From Nocardiopsis sp. FIRDI 009 (GTDB taxonomy: Bacteria > Actinomycetota > Actinomycetes > Streptosporangiales > Streptosporangiaceae), in contig NZ_QPNC01000032.1 in assembly GCF_003386285.1 (NCBI RefSeq), positions 1-64,000 on the forward strand: a DNA stretch of 64,000 bases, written 5' to 3'. Made by a program: the position numbers and the translations under genes. A model generated the notes under the pieces. That model did not search any database, had not been told where the DNA came from, and worked only from the letters and a program-made list of their open reading frames with translations. How positions within the stretch are numbered: position 1 is the stretch's first letter; the number at the start of each line of letters is the position of its first letter. Shown here one piece after another: positions 33,639 through 42,084 of this stretch.

Positions 33639-33653
33639 TGAGAATGATTATCA
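33639..33653 (-). promoter_or_regulatory. Zur/Fur-type box upstream of the Fur-family gene
   Basis: TGAGAATGATTATCA is a 7-1-7 near-palindrome with the AATGATT core found in Fur and Zur boxes. It lies between the divergent-facing ends of the regulator (start 33557) and the MOSC gene (stop 33737) and points to control of the regulator. Confidence 0.6.
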
Positions 33654-33736
33654 TAGCCATGTCGAATGCGGTCCGCACGCCCCCGGGCGCACAGGCCGCC
33701 CCGACCGACGATCTCCCCGGCGCCCTCGGGCGGGGG

Positions 33737-35521
33737 TCACGGCCCCACCTCCACGTCCTCCAGGGGTGCGGCACAGCAGAGCAGGACCTCGTCCGGCTCC
33801 GTATCCACCGTGGGCTCCACGAGGTACTCCACCCGACCCGAGTGCAGCGGGCGGACGCAGGTGCCGCAGGCACCGACCCGACAGGCGTGCGCGGGGGACA
33901 GTCCCGCCGCCTCGGCCGCCTCCAGAAGCGACCCGGCCCCGGCCGTCCAGGTGAGCCGGTCCCCGCCCAGGCGCACGGTGTGGGGTCCCGGCGTGGCGGG
34001 CGCGCGCGGCGGTTCGGTGCGGAGGCGGCGCGGGGCCGTGAAGGACTCGGTCCGCACGGCGGCGTCGGGGACACCGGCGCGGATCAACGCCGAGCGCACC
34101 GCGCCGACGAACGGCCGCGGCCCGCACAGGCGCGCTTCGGTCCGGCACGGGTCGGCGACGTCCGCGGCGAGGTCGGCGCGCGCGGGCCGCCCGGACCGGG
34201 CTCCGAGCGCGCGGAGCGCGTTCCGATCGTCCTCCCCCGTCAGGAAGAGGCGGGCTCTGGCGTCCGGCAGCGCGGCGACGGCCTCGCACACCTCGTCCCA
34301 CAGGGCCAGTTCGTCGGCCCGGCGCTCCACGTGGACGACGCGCACGCGCACCGGGTCCGGGGTGCGCGCCAGGTGGCGCAACCACGCCACGGTGGGAGTG
34401 ATCCCCACCCCGGCGCTGTAGAGCAGCAGGTCGCGGGTGCGCGACAGGTCCGGCTCCGACTCCCCGAAGGGCCCCGTCACGGTCACGCGGTCCCCCTCGC
34501 GCAGACCGTGCACCCACGTGGAGACGGCTCCGTCGAGCCGCACGCTGACGCGGACGTGCCCTCCCTCCACGGCGGAGACCGTGTAGCACCGCCATCCTGG
34601 GGATCCGGTCCAGGCCCGGTGGACCCGCAGGTGCTGTCCGGGCCGGGGCGACAGCCGTCCGCCCAGCGGGTCGGCCAGCCAGACGCTGCGCACGTCCGCG
34701 CTCTCGCGCACCGTCCGCGCCACCGTCGCCGCCCGGGGCCATGAGGGCGTCGCACCGGAGGGGGCCGCCTCCCGCCCCCGTCCGGGCGTCACCGTGACCG
34801 GGGCCCCCGCCTCGATCGTCCCCTCCGCCTCGACCCGCGCGTACACCCCGCAGAAACCGTGGCCGAAGCCGCTGGCGAGGAGCGCGGGGACGTTGAGGTC
34901 CTCGACGCCGGACCCGGGTCGCACGGCCGTCGCGCGGCACCGGTCGGTGGGCTGGACGACGCGCAGGACCGCCCCGGAGACCTCGATGCGACCGCCCACC
35001 CAGGACAGCTCCTCCCAGGGGCGCAGCCCGTCCAGGTAGAGGTTGGCGCGGAACCGCTCGGGGGAGATCTCCACACCCGCGGCCGCGGACAGCTGCCGGA
35101 CCGTCGCGAGGTTGACCACGGACAGGTGGGCGCTAGGCCAGTCCCACTGGCCGACCGGGGCGCCCACCAACCGGGGGCGCGGGCCGCCGGTCCCGGCGAG
35201 AGAGGCCACGGCGTCCCCGAGCGCGTCCCCGTCGGCTCCGGGCGAGGCCGCGAACTCCCCCTCACCGGGGACGCCGACGACCACCGGGGCGTGGCCCGGG
35301 TCGCGCACGTCGAGGGAGCCCAGGTAGGCGTCGCGCGCCAGGTGGAGGTACTCCTCGCGCGGGCGCCAGGGCGCCGAGGTCTTCGCCCCGGCGCGGGCCA
35401 GGGCCAGGAGGCGGTCCCCCGGCAGTCCGCGTCCGGGTTCCACGCGGGCGCTCGCGATCTCGACACCGGCCAGCCCCTTCACCGGGTAGCGGACCAGCCG
35501 TGCCAGGCGTCCGTCGGCCAC
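33737..35521 (-). CDS. MOSC domain protein fused to flavin/NAD(P)H reductase and 2Fe-2S ferredoxin
   Basis: This 594-aa multidomain enzyme has, in order: MOSC_N beta-barrel (about residues 1-110; YPVKGLAGVEIASARVEPG), MOSC (about 115-245; LYLDGLRPWEELSWVGGRIE, then TDRCRATAVRPGSG), FAD-binding ferredoxin-reductase domain (about 255-360; WRCYTVSA), NAD-binding domain (about 360-480; LLLYSAGVGITPTVAW), and a plant-type ferredoxin (about 505-594; CRVGACGTC and LCC). MOSC proteins such as YcbX and mARC carry molybdenum cofactor and reduce N-hydroxylated compounds; this one carries its own electron supply. The GTG start has GGAGGAGG upstream. Divergent from the ABC/peptidase operon with matching operators. 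Confidence 0.88.
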   Translation of the reverse strand: MADGRLARLVRYPVKGLAGVEIASARVEPGRGLPGDRLLALARAGAKTSAPWRPREEYLHLARDAYLGSLDVRDPGHAPVVVGVPGEGEFAASPGADGDALGDAVASLAGTGGPRPRLVGAPVGQWDWPSAHLSVVNLATVRQLSAAAGVEISPERFRANLYLDGLRPWEELSWVGGRIEVSGAVLRVVQPTDRCRATAVRPGSGVEDLNVPALLASGFGHGFCGVYARVEAEGTIEAGAPVTVTPGRGREAAPSGATPSWPRAATVARTVRESADVRSVWLADPLGGRLSPRPGQHLRVHRAWTGSPGWRCYTVSAVEGGHVRVSVRLDGAVSTWVHGLREGDRVTVTGPFGESEPDLSRTRDLLLYSAGVGITPTVAWLRHLARTPDPVRVRVVHVERRADELALWDEVCEAVAALPDARARLFLTGEDDRNALRALGARSGRPARADLAADVADPCRTEARLCGPRPFVGAVRSALIRAGVPDAAVRTESFTAPRRLRTEPPRAPATPGPHTVRLGGDRLTWTAGAGSLLEAAEAAGLSPAHACRVGACGTCVRPLHSGRVEYLVEPTVDTEPDEVLLCCAAPLEDVEVGP

Positions 35522-35577
35522 ATCGCCTCCTCCCCACCGGACAACGGCGCTCCGTTCGCGTCCAGTTGGTTGTCAAT

Positions 35578-35598
35578 GGAATGCCGGATCGTTCCGGC
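35578..35598 (-). promoter_or_regulatory. 21-bp operator-like dyad, left copy
   Basis: This 21-bp site contains the near-palindrome CCGGATCGTTCCGG with a central CG. Its exact reverse complement occurs at 35752-35772. It lies right at the expected transcription start of the MOSC gene, 7 bp past its -10. Looks like a LacI-type repressor site. Confidence 0.6.
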
Positions 35599-35604
35599 AG
35601 AAGG

Positions 35605-35634
35605 AGCCTAGACAGCAATGGGGGACATCGTCAA
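35605..35634 (-). promoter_or_regulatory. Promoter of the MOSC gene
   Basis: Leftward -35 TTGACG (35629-35634), 18-bp spacer, -10 TAGGCT (35605-35610). The operator dyad starts immediately downstream. The roughly 75-nt leader to the GTG start holds a GGAGGAGG. Confidence 0.55.
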
Positions 35635-35714
35635 CGCTTACCTCACGCCTCTCGCACGCTTCGCTCTGTAGCGACTGACCTGCATCTTCCAGAGGGAAAG
35701 TTGCCAACACCCCC

Positions 35715-35743
35715 TTGACGTGTGGATCGGGTCACATTAGGTT
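35715..35743 (+). promoter_or_regulatory. Promoter of the ABC importer/peptidase operon
   Basis: Rightward -35 TTGACG (35715-35720), 17-bp spacer, -10 TAGGTT (35738-35743). The mirror copy of the operator begins 9 bp further on. Both promoters thus have the same -35, near-identical -10 and the same operator position. Confidence 0.6.
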
Positions 35744-35751
35744 CGCAGCAC

Positions 35752-35772
35752 GCCGGAACGATCCGGCATTCC
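35752..35772 (+). promoter_or_regulatory. 21-bp operator-like dyad, right copy
   Basis: Exact reverse complement of 35578-35598 over all 21 bp, containing CCGGAACGATCCGG. It sits at the expected transcription start of the importer operon. Confidence 0.6.
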
Positions 35773-35838
35773 GGTGTCCGGCCCCGGCTCTGCACGTGCC
35801 CGGAGGCCGATCCCCCTGAGCCGACAAGGACGACCACC

Positions 35839-37455
35839 ATGACGAAACGCCTCGCCGTCGCCAGCACGGCGCTCGTGCTCCTGGTCCCCCTCGCCGCCTG
35901 CGGCGCGGACCCGGGCCCCGCGGCGGACCCGGCCGCCGAGGAGGAGCCCGGGTACCTGGCCGTGGCCGACACCTCTCTGGAGGGCACCGGCACCCTCCGC
36001 GTCCACCTCGACTACGACACGGCCGAGGCCGCCGGGCTCGACCCGCGCAGCGCCGACGTCGCCCGCTCCTGGAGCCTGATGGGCCTGAGCTACGACACGC
36101 TGGTCGAGGTCGGCCCGGACTTCGAGTTCCTGCCCAGCCTGGCCGAGTCCTGGCGGACCCCAGACCCGACCACCTACGTGTTCACCCTGCGCGACGACGC
36201 GGTCTTCTCCAACGGCCGCCCCATGACCGCCCGCGACGTGCGGCGCAGCCTGGAGCACCTGCTGGAGTCGGAGTCCACCTGGGCCGCTCAGCTCGGCCCC
36301 GTGGAGAGCGTCGAGGAGACCGGCGAGCACGAGGTCACCGTCCGCCTGGAGCACCCGCACACCGCCTTCCTGGGCGCGCTGGCCAACACCCCGGCCGGGA
36401 TCCTGCCGATGGAGGAGGTCGACGGGGGGTCGGTCGACCTCACCGCCGAGATGGTCGGCACCGGGCCCTACGTCGCCACTGAGCACATCCAGGACGAGTC
36501 CTGGACCTTCGAGGTCAACGAGCACTACTGGGGCGAGCCCCCGGCCGTCGAGCGCCTGGAGATCTCGATCGTGGCGGACGAGTTCAACCGCGCGGCCGCC
36601 CTGCGCGACGGCAGCGCCGACTTCGCCTACTTCAACAACATCGACACCCTCGACCAGCTGGAGGCGGAACCGGCGGCCCGGGTCGTCTTCCAGGAGAACA
36701 CCGACTTCTACTACCTGATCCTCAACTCCGCGAACCCCGGCTCCCCCCTCGCCGACGACCGTGTGCGGTTCGCCGTCAACGCCGCCGTCGACCGGAACCA
36801 GCTCTCCGAGCTGGCCCTGGGCGGACACGCCCGACCCACCGGCGTCGCCCCGGCGACGCTGCCCGACGCCTGCCCCGCCGGAGAACTCCCGTCCGCGCTG
36901 CTCGACGACGACGAGATCGCCGAGATCCTGGAGGAGGCGGGCGTCACCGAGGTCGAACTGTCCCTGGTCACGTTCAACTCCGAGACGGCGCCGGGACAGA
37001 TCGCCCAGGTCGTCCAGCAGCAGCTGGCCGGGCACGGGCTGAGCGTGGACATCGACATCGTCGACGACGCGTCCTTCGGGGCGGCCCTCTACAGCGGGTC
37101 CACCGCGACGGACGACATGGGTGTGAGCTGGTACGCGGGCTACGGCGACGCCAGCATGGTCTCCCGCTGGTGGAACACCGACACGGCGGCGTTCACGGCC
37201 GACTTCATGGTCGGCGACCCCGCCGTCAACGACCTGGTCGTCCAGGCGGGCCGGACCCCGCGGGGGCCGGAGCGCGAGGCGGTCATCGCCGACCTGTGCG
37301 CCGCCGTCGACGAGCGCTCCGAGGTGGTCCCCCTCGTCACACGCCCCAGCGTCATCGGCTACCGGACCGACGCCGTCAGCCCCACCCTGCACTCCGTCGA
37401 GGGGTACGGCGACATCCTGCGCAACATCACCGACTTCCGTCTCGTGAGCTCCTGA
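35839..37455 (+). CDS. ABC transporter substrate-binding lipoprotein (SBP_bac_5, dipeptide type)
   Basis: This 538-aa protein has a lipoprotein signal (LLVPLAAC at residues 16-23, Cys23 lipidation). It is followed by the SBP_bac_5 fold: LSYDTLVEVGPDFEFLPSLA and SWRTPDPTTYVFTLRDDAVF with SNGRPMTARDV near residue 125-135. The family binds peptides, nickel, glycosides and other solutes at the cell surface. ATG 35839 is preceded by ACAAGGAC. First gene of an eight-gene operon with two permeases, two ATPases, two DmpA-family peptidases and a C45 hydrolase. Substrate is probably a peptide or amide that those enzymes cut. Confidence 0.9.
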   Translation: MTKRLAVASTALVLLVPLAACGADPGPAADPAAEEEPGYLAVADTSLEGTGTLRVHLDYDTAEAAGLDPRSADVARSWSLMGLSYDTLVEVGPDFEFLPSLAESWRTPDPTTYVFTLRDDAVFSNGRPMTARDVRRSLEHLLESESTWAAQLGPVESVEETGEHEVTVRLEHPHTAFLGALANTPAGILPMEEVDGGSVDLTAEMVGTGPYVATEHIQDESWTFEVNEHYWGEPPAVERLEISIVADEFNRAAALRDGSADFAYFNNIDTLDQLEAEPAARVVFQENTDFYYLILNSANPGSPLADDRVRFAVNAAVDRNQLSELALGGHARPTGVAPATLPDACPAGELPSALLDDDEIAEILEEAGVTEVELSLVTFNSETAPGQIAQVVQQQLAGHGLSVDIDIVDDASFGAALYSGSTATDDMGVSWYAGYGDASMVSRWWNTDTAAFTADFMVGDPAVNDLVVQAGRTPRGPEREAVIADLCAAVDERSEVVPLVTRPSVIGYRTDAVSPTLHSVEGYGDILRNITDFRLVSS

Positions 37456-37456
37456 C

Positions 37457-38422
37457 ATGCGGATCCTCACCTGGCTCCCCGGCAGGCTGCTCGGCGCGGC
37501 CGTGGTCCTGGTCGGCGCCTCCGCGCTGATCTTCGCGGCCGTGCGGTTCCTGCCCGGGGACTACGCGCAGATCGTCCTCGGTCCGCTCGCCTCCGCGCAG
37601 GAACGGGAGGCGTTGCGGACGGAGTTCGGCTTCGACCGCACCGTGGGCGAGCAGTACCTGCTCTGGCTCGGCCAAGCGGTGACGGGCAACTTCGGCCACT
37701 CCCTGGCCAGCGGGCAGCCCGTCGCCGGGGAACTCGCCGCCCGTCTGCCCGTCACCGCCCTGCTCACCGCGATGGCCGTGGTCTGGACGGTCGTCATCGG
37801 CGTCCCCCTGGGCATCCTGGCCGGGACACGGACCGGAACCACCCGCTCCACGGCGGCGGGACGGCTGGTCAGCAGCCTGGGCGTCAGCGTCCCCGACTAC
37901 GTCCTGGCCGCGGTCGTGGTCTTCGCCCTCTCCAGCCTCCCGCTGGGGCCGAGCGTCGGCGCCGTCGGCGCGCCCGCGCAGGACCTCGGGGGAACGCTCC
38001 TGGCGCTCCTGCCGCCGTCACTGGTCCTGGCGGTGTTCACCATCGCGGCCACCGCCCGCGCCACCCGCGACGCGGTGCTCAACGTCCTGGTCGAACCGCA
38101 CGTCTCGGCCGCCGTGGCCCGGGGGGAGACCCGGCTGTTCATCATCACCCACCACGTGCTGCGCAACGCCGCCGTCCCGGTGCTCACCCTGACCGGGACC
38201 ATCACCGCCATGCTCCTGGGCGGGGCGGTCATCGTCGAGAGCGTCTTCGACGTCTCCGGCCTCGGCTCCTACCTGGTGCAGGGCCTGGGGCGACGCGACT
38301 ACCCGGTCATCCAGACCTGCGTCCTGCTCGCCACCACCGTGTTCGTGCTCATGAGCCTGATCGTCGACGTCGTGACCGGCCTGCTCGACCCCAGGGTGGC
38401 CGTCTCCGGGAGGAGCCGATGA
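37457..38422 (+). CDS. ABC transporter permease (DppB-like)
   Basis: This 321-aa membrane protein has six predicted helices, starting with LLGAAVVLVGASALIFAAVRF and the FLPGD motif (about residues 31-35) typical of DppB/OppB permeases. The cytoplasmic EAA-type loop around residues 200-230 contains AAVARGETRLFIITHHVLRN. It starts 1 bp after the binding-protein stop and overlaps the next permease by 4 bp. Confidence 0.9.
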   Translation: MRILTWLPGRLLGAAVVLVGASALIFAAVRFLPGDYAQIVLGPLASAQEREALRTEFGFDRTVGEQYLLWLGQAVTGNFGHSLASGQPVAGELAARLPVTALLTAMAVVWTVVIGVPLGILAGTRTGTTRSTAAGRLVSSLGVSVPDYVLAAVVVFALSSLPLGPSVGAVGAPAQDLGGTLLALLPPSLVLAVFTIAATARATRDAVLNVLVEPHVSAAVARGETRLFIITHHVLRNAAVPVLTLTGTITAMLLGGAVIVESVFDVSGLGSYLVQGLGRRDYPVIQTCVLLATTVFVLMSLIVDVVTGLLDPRVAVSGRSR

Positions 38423-39294
38423 AGGACACCGCCACCGAAAGCACCACCCGACCCCGGAACCCGGTCCGCGGCGCCCTCGCCTCCTTCGATGCCCTGACCC
38501 TGACCTGCGCGGGAGTGCTCGCGCTGCTCACCCTGGCGGCCGTCGCGGGACCTCTGGCGGGCGTGGGCGGCGACCCCACCGCCATCGTCGGCCCCCGGCT
38601 GGCGCCGCCCTCGGCGGAGTACCCGCTGGGCACCGACAGCCTGGGACGCTCCCTGCTGCCCCGGGTGATCGAGGGCGTGGGCACCACCCTGGTGGTCTCC
38701 GCCGTCGCGGTGCTGTGCACCGCGGTCATCAGCACCGCGGGCGGCATCGTCGCCGGTTACCACGGAGGTGCGGTCAACGGCGTGGTCATGCGGATCGGCG
38801 ACGTCCTGTACGCCTTCCCCGCCATCATCCTGGCCATCCTGGTCGCGTCGGTGGTGGGACCGGGTCGGACGGCGGCGCTCGTGAGCATCGTGCTGGTGAC
38901 CGTGCCGCTCATGACCCGGATGGTGGGCGCGGCCGCCCGGCTGGTGTGCGTGCGCGACTACGTGACCGCCGCCCGCATCAGCGGCGTGAGCGCCCCGCGG
39001 ATCATGGTCAGGCACGTGCTGACCAACGTCTCGGGAACGGTGGCCGTGCAGACCACCTACGCCCTGTCCGTCGCCATCCTGGTGGAGGGCGGTCTGAGTT
39101 TCCTGGGGTACGGGGTCCAGCTCCCCGCCTCCTCCCTCGGACTGCTCATCCAGGAGGGCACCGTCTACATGGTCAAGGCGCCGTGGGCGCTCCTCGCCCC
39201 CAGCGTCATCCTGGTCCTGGCCATCGTGGCCATCAACGTCATCGGTGACAGCCTGCGGGACCGCTTCGAACCCCGGAAGGCGAGGTCGTTGTGA
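38419..39294 (+). CDS. ABC transporter permease (DppC-like)
   Basis: This 291-aa DppC/OppC-type permease has the periplasmic segment PLGTDSLGRSLLPRVIEGV (about residues 72-90), the EAA loop DYVTAARISGVSAPRIMVRH and the ending GDSLRDRFEP (about 276-285), all typical. It overlaps its neighbours on both sides by 4 bp, so translation is coupled. Confidence 0.9.
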   Translation: MKDTATESTTRPRNPVRGALASFDALTLTCAGVLALLTLAAVAGPLAGVGGDPTAIVGPRLAPPSAEYPLGTDSLGRSLLPRVIEGVGTTLVVSAVAVLCTAVISTAGGIVAGYHGGAVNGVVMRIGDVLYAFPAIILAILVASVVGPGRTAALVSIVLVTVPLMTRMVGAAARLVCVRDYVTAARISGVSAPRIMVRHVLTNVSGTVAVQTTYALSVAILVEGGLSFLGYGVQLPASSLGLLIQEGTVYMVKAPWALLAPSVILVLAIVAINVIGDSLRDRFEPRKARSL

Positions 39295-40271
39295 ACCACC
39301 TGCTACGCGTCGACGGCGCGACCGTCGACTACACCACGCGCCACGGCGCCACCCGCGCCCTGGACGGGGCGAATCTGACGATCGCCCCGGGCGAGCGGGT
39401 CGGCCTGGTCGGAGAGAGCGGATCCGGCAAGTCCACGCTCGGGCTCCTCGTCGGCAGGCTCCTTCCGGCCGGCGCGCGCGTCGGCGGGACCATCACCGTC
39501 GACGGTCGCGACGTGCTCTCCCTCAGGCCGGGGGATCTGCGGGCCCTGCGGCGGGAGGTTCTCGGCTTCGTCCCGCAGGACCCGGTCGGGGCGCTCGATC
39601 CCACGCTGCGCGTCGGACGCCAGATGCGGCTCGCCCTGCGCGGGTCGGCGGGCGAGGACGGGAACCCGGCCGACCTACTGGAGCGGGTCCGCATCGACCG
39701 CCCCGACCGGGTGCTGCGCCTGTACCCGCACGAGATCTCCGGCGGCATGGCGCAGCGGATCGTCATCGCCACGGTGATGGCCGCCGCCCCCCGCCTGCTG
39801 GTCGCGGACGAGCCCACCGCCGCCCTGGACGCCCAGTCCAGGGAGGAGGTCACCGGCTTGGTGATGGACCTGGCCGAGAGCGAGGGCACCAGCGTCCTGT
39901 GGCTCAGCCACGACCTGAGGGCCGTCGGCCGCTGGTGCGACCGCACCGCGGTCATGTACGGGGGCCGGGTCGTCGAGGACGGGAGCACCCGCGCCGTCCT
40001 CGACGACCCGAGGCACCCCTACACCCGCGCGCTGTCCCGGTCGGACCCCGCCCACGCCGTCCCGGGACGGCGCCTGCCCGCCATCGTGGGCGGTCCGCCC
40101 ACCCTGGTCGCGGGCGCCCCGGGGTGCGCCTTCGCCCCGAGGTGTCCGCGCGCGGTCGCCGACTGCGAGGGGCACCGGCCCCTCCCCCTGACCGTCGACG
40201 GCCGCACGGTCCTGTGCCTGCGTCCCGAGACCGAGACCACCGTACCGTCCGACGTGAAGGCGGCATCGTGA
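39291..40271 (+). CDS. ABC transporter ATP-binding protein (DppD-like)
   Basis: This 326-aa ATPase has Walker A GESGSGKS (about residues 40-47), signature ISGGMAQRIVIA (about 146-157), Walker B LLVADEPTAALD and the switch His in LSHD. The C-terminal oligopeptide-type extension holds the C-x-n-C pattern (CAFAPRCP ... C) typical of DppD/OppD. The signature is ISGGMAQR rather than LSGGQ-Q, which is common in DppD. GTG start overlapping the upstream gene by 4 bp. Confidence 0.9.
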   Translation: MNHLLRVDGATVDYTTRHGATRALDGANLTIAPGERVGLVGESGSGKSTLGLLVGRLLPAGARVGGTITVDGRDVLSLRPGDLRALRREVLGFVPQDPVGALDPTLRVGRQMRLALRGSAGEDGNPADLLERVRIDRPDRVLRLYPHEISGGMAQRIVIATVMAAAPRLLVADEPTAALDAQSREEVTGLVMDLAESEGTSVLWLSHDLRAVGRWCDRTAVMYGGRVVEDGSTRAVLDDPRHPYTRALSRSDPAHAVPGRRLPAIVGGPPTLVAGAPGCAFAPRCPRAVADCEGHRPLPLTVDGRTVLCLRPETETTVPSDVKAAS

Positions 40272-41029
40272 GCACACCGGAGAACGTGGTCGAGCTACGC
40301 GACGTCGATGCCGTCTTCACCTCGGGCCGGGGACGCGCCCGCCGCGTCCTGCGCGCCATGCGCGGCGTGGACCTGCACGTCGCCGCAGGCGAGACCCTCG
40401 GTCTGGTCGGCGAGTCCGGCTCCGGGAAGAGCACGACCGGGGCCGTCGCCCTGGGCCTGCGCCGCCCCACCTCGGGGACGGTGACCTTCCTCGGCGAGCC
40501 GCTGCGCCGCGCGCGCCGCAGGCCGGGGGCGATCCAGGCGGTCCTGCAGAACCCGCACTGGTCGCTGAACCCGCGGCTCCGCGTGGGGGCGACGGTCGCC
40601 GAACCGCTCGCCGCCCGCGACGGCCGTTCCCCCAACGCTCACCGCGACGCCGTCCGGCGCATGCTCGAACAGGTCGGCCTGCCACCAGACCTCGACGCGC
40701 GCCACCCGCACGAACTGTCCGGAGGCCAGCGGCAGCGAGTGGCCATCGCACGCGCCCTGATCACCGAACCGCGCTTCATCGTCTTCGACGAGGCGGTCAG
40801 CGCCCTCGACGTCTCGGTCCAGGCTCAGATCCTCAACCTGATCCGGGACCTGCAGGAGCTGCACGGCTTCGGTTCCCTGTTCATCTCCCACGACCTGGCG
40901 GCCGTACGCTACGTCGCCCACCGCGTCGCGGTCATGCTCCGCGGCGAGATCGTGGAGACCGCACCCACGTCGGTCTTCTACGACGTTCCCCGTCACCCCT
41001 ACTCGCGCCGACTCCTGGAGGCCACGTGA
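40268..41029 (+). CDS. ABC transporter ATP-binding protein (DppF-like)
   Basis: This 253-aa ATPase has Walker A GESGSGKST (about residues 45-53), QNPHWSLNPRLRVG (Q-loop), LSGGQRQRVAIARAL (about 152-166), Walker B FIVFDEAVSALD and SHDLAAVRYV. It is shorter than DppF relatives and lacks the C-terminal oligo-HPY cysteine extension, ending at HPYSRRLLEAT. GTG start 40268 overlaps by 4 bp. Partner of the preceding ATPase. Confidence 0.9.
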   Translation: MSTPENVVELRDVDAVFTSGRGRARRVLRAMRGVDLHVAAGETLGLVGESGSGKSTTGAVALGLRRPTSGTVTFLGEPLRRARRRPGAIQAVLQNPHWSLNPRLRVGATVAEPLAARDGRSPNAHRDAVRRMLEQVGLPPDLDARHPHELSGGQRQRVAIARALITEPRFIVFDEAVSALDVSVQAQILNLIRDLQELHGFGSLFISHDLAAVRYVAHRVAVMLRGEIVETAPTSVFYDVPRHPYSRRLLEAT

Positions 41030-42084
41030 ACACCCGCCCCGAACCGCCTGCGGAGGCGCCCCGGCTGACCGGCGTCCCCTCCTGGGGGGACCGGCCCGGC
41101 AACGCCGACCTGTCACCGAGCCCAGGACCGGGCCGTCCGCACGGGCGCGTCGACTACGACTTCCCCGGGGTCGAGGTCGGCGTCGCCACCTACCCGGAGG
41201 GGCCCACCGGGACCACCGTCGTCCACGTCCCCGCCGGGGCGCGCATGGCCATCGACGCCCGGGGCGGCGCCATCGGCCTCAGCAGCGGATTCGAGTACCT
41301 GGCGCACGCCGTGTGCCTGACCGGGGGGTCGGTCTACGGCCTCGGGGCCGGATCCGGGGTGGCGGCGGAACTGCTGGCGCGAGCGGGGAACCGCACCGGC
41401 GTCGAGTACCTGCGTCTGGTCTCCACCGCGGTCATCTACGACTTCTCCGCCCGTGACAACTGCGTGGTCCCCGACGCACGCCTGGGCAGGGAGGCGGTAC
41501 GCGCCGCGTCGCACGGCTCCGTTCCGGTGGGTCGTGTGGGCGCCGGATCCTCCGCCTCGGCGGGCAAGGTGGACTGGTCTCGCTGTGAGTTCGCGGGCCA
41601 GGGGGCGGCCTTCCGTCGCGCGGGCGATATCCGCGTGCTGGTGGTGACCGTGGTCAACCCCCTCGGCGTCGTCGTCGACCGCGACGGCGCCGTCGTGCGC
41701 GGCAACTACGACCCCGCCACGGGAACCCGACGCCACCTGGACCGCGACTACGCAGCGGCGTTGGACGCCGCCGCGGTCCCGCGAGCCGAGCACGGCAACA
41801 CCACGCTCACCGTCGTGGTCACCAACGCCGCCCTCGACGACCGGGAACTCGACCACTTCGCACGCCAGGTCCACGGTTCCATGCACCGCGCGATCGTCCC
41901 CTTCCACACCGAGCACGACGGGGACACCCTGTTCGCGCTCACCACCGACGAGATCGACCTGGGGCGCGGCGCCGACGACGTGCCCCGGTCCGTCGCCGTC
42001 GGCAGCATCGCCGCCGAGGCGGCGTGGGACGCCGTGCTCAGCAGCGTCCTCCCCCACCGCACCGACGAGTCCCAGGAGCAGTAG
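41026..42084 (+). CDS. P1-family (DmpA/S58) peptidase, first copy
   Basis: This 352-aa protein belongs to the self-processing DmpA/BapA fold. Key regions are DYDFPGVEVGVATYPEGPTG (residues 43-62), DARGGAIGL (78-85), LTGGSVYGLGAGSGV (98-112), a GQGAAFRR segment (191-198) and the predicted cleavage/nucleophile region GNTTLTVVVTNA (257-268), where Thr259 would be the new N-terminus by analogy with the Ser/Thr of the family. Members cleave N-terminal D- or beta-amino acids or release amides. No signal peptide, so it acts in the cytoplasm on imported substrate. Overlaps the ATPase gene by 4 bp and the second copy by 1 bp. Confidence 0.88.
   Translation: MNTRPEPPAEAPRLTGVPSWGDRPGNADLSPSPGPGRPHGRVDYDFPGVEVGVATYPEGPTGTTVVHVPAGARMAIDARGGAIGLSSGFEYLAHAVCLTGGSVYGLGAGSGVAAELLARAGNRTGVEYLRLVSTAVIYDFSARDNCVVPDARLGREAVRAASHGSVPVGRVGAGSSASAGKVDWSRCEFAGQGAAFRRAGDIRVLVVTVVNPLGVVVDRDGAVVRGNYDPATGTRRHLDRDYAAALDAAAVPRAEHGNTTLTVVVTNAALDDRELDHFARQVHGSMHRAIVPFHTEHDGDTLFALTTDEIDLGRGADDVPRSVAVGSIAAEAAWDAVLSSVLPHRTDESQEQ
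41638..41737 (+). repeat. Near-identical 100-bp tract shared by the two peptidase genes (copy A)
   Basis: Identical to 42681-42780 except at one base (41662 vs 42705). The rest of the two genes is clearly diverged, so this tract looks recently copied. A second identical tract of 39 bp occurs at 41914-41952 and 42957-42995. Confidence 0.8.
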
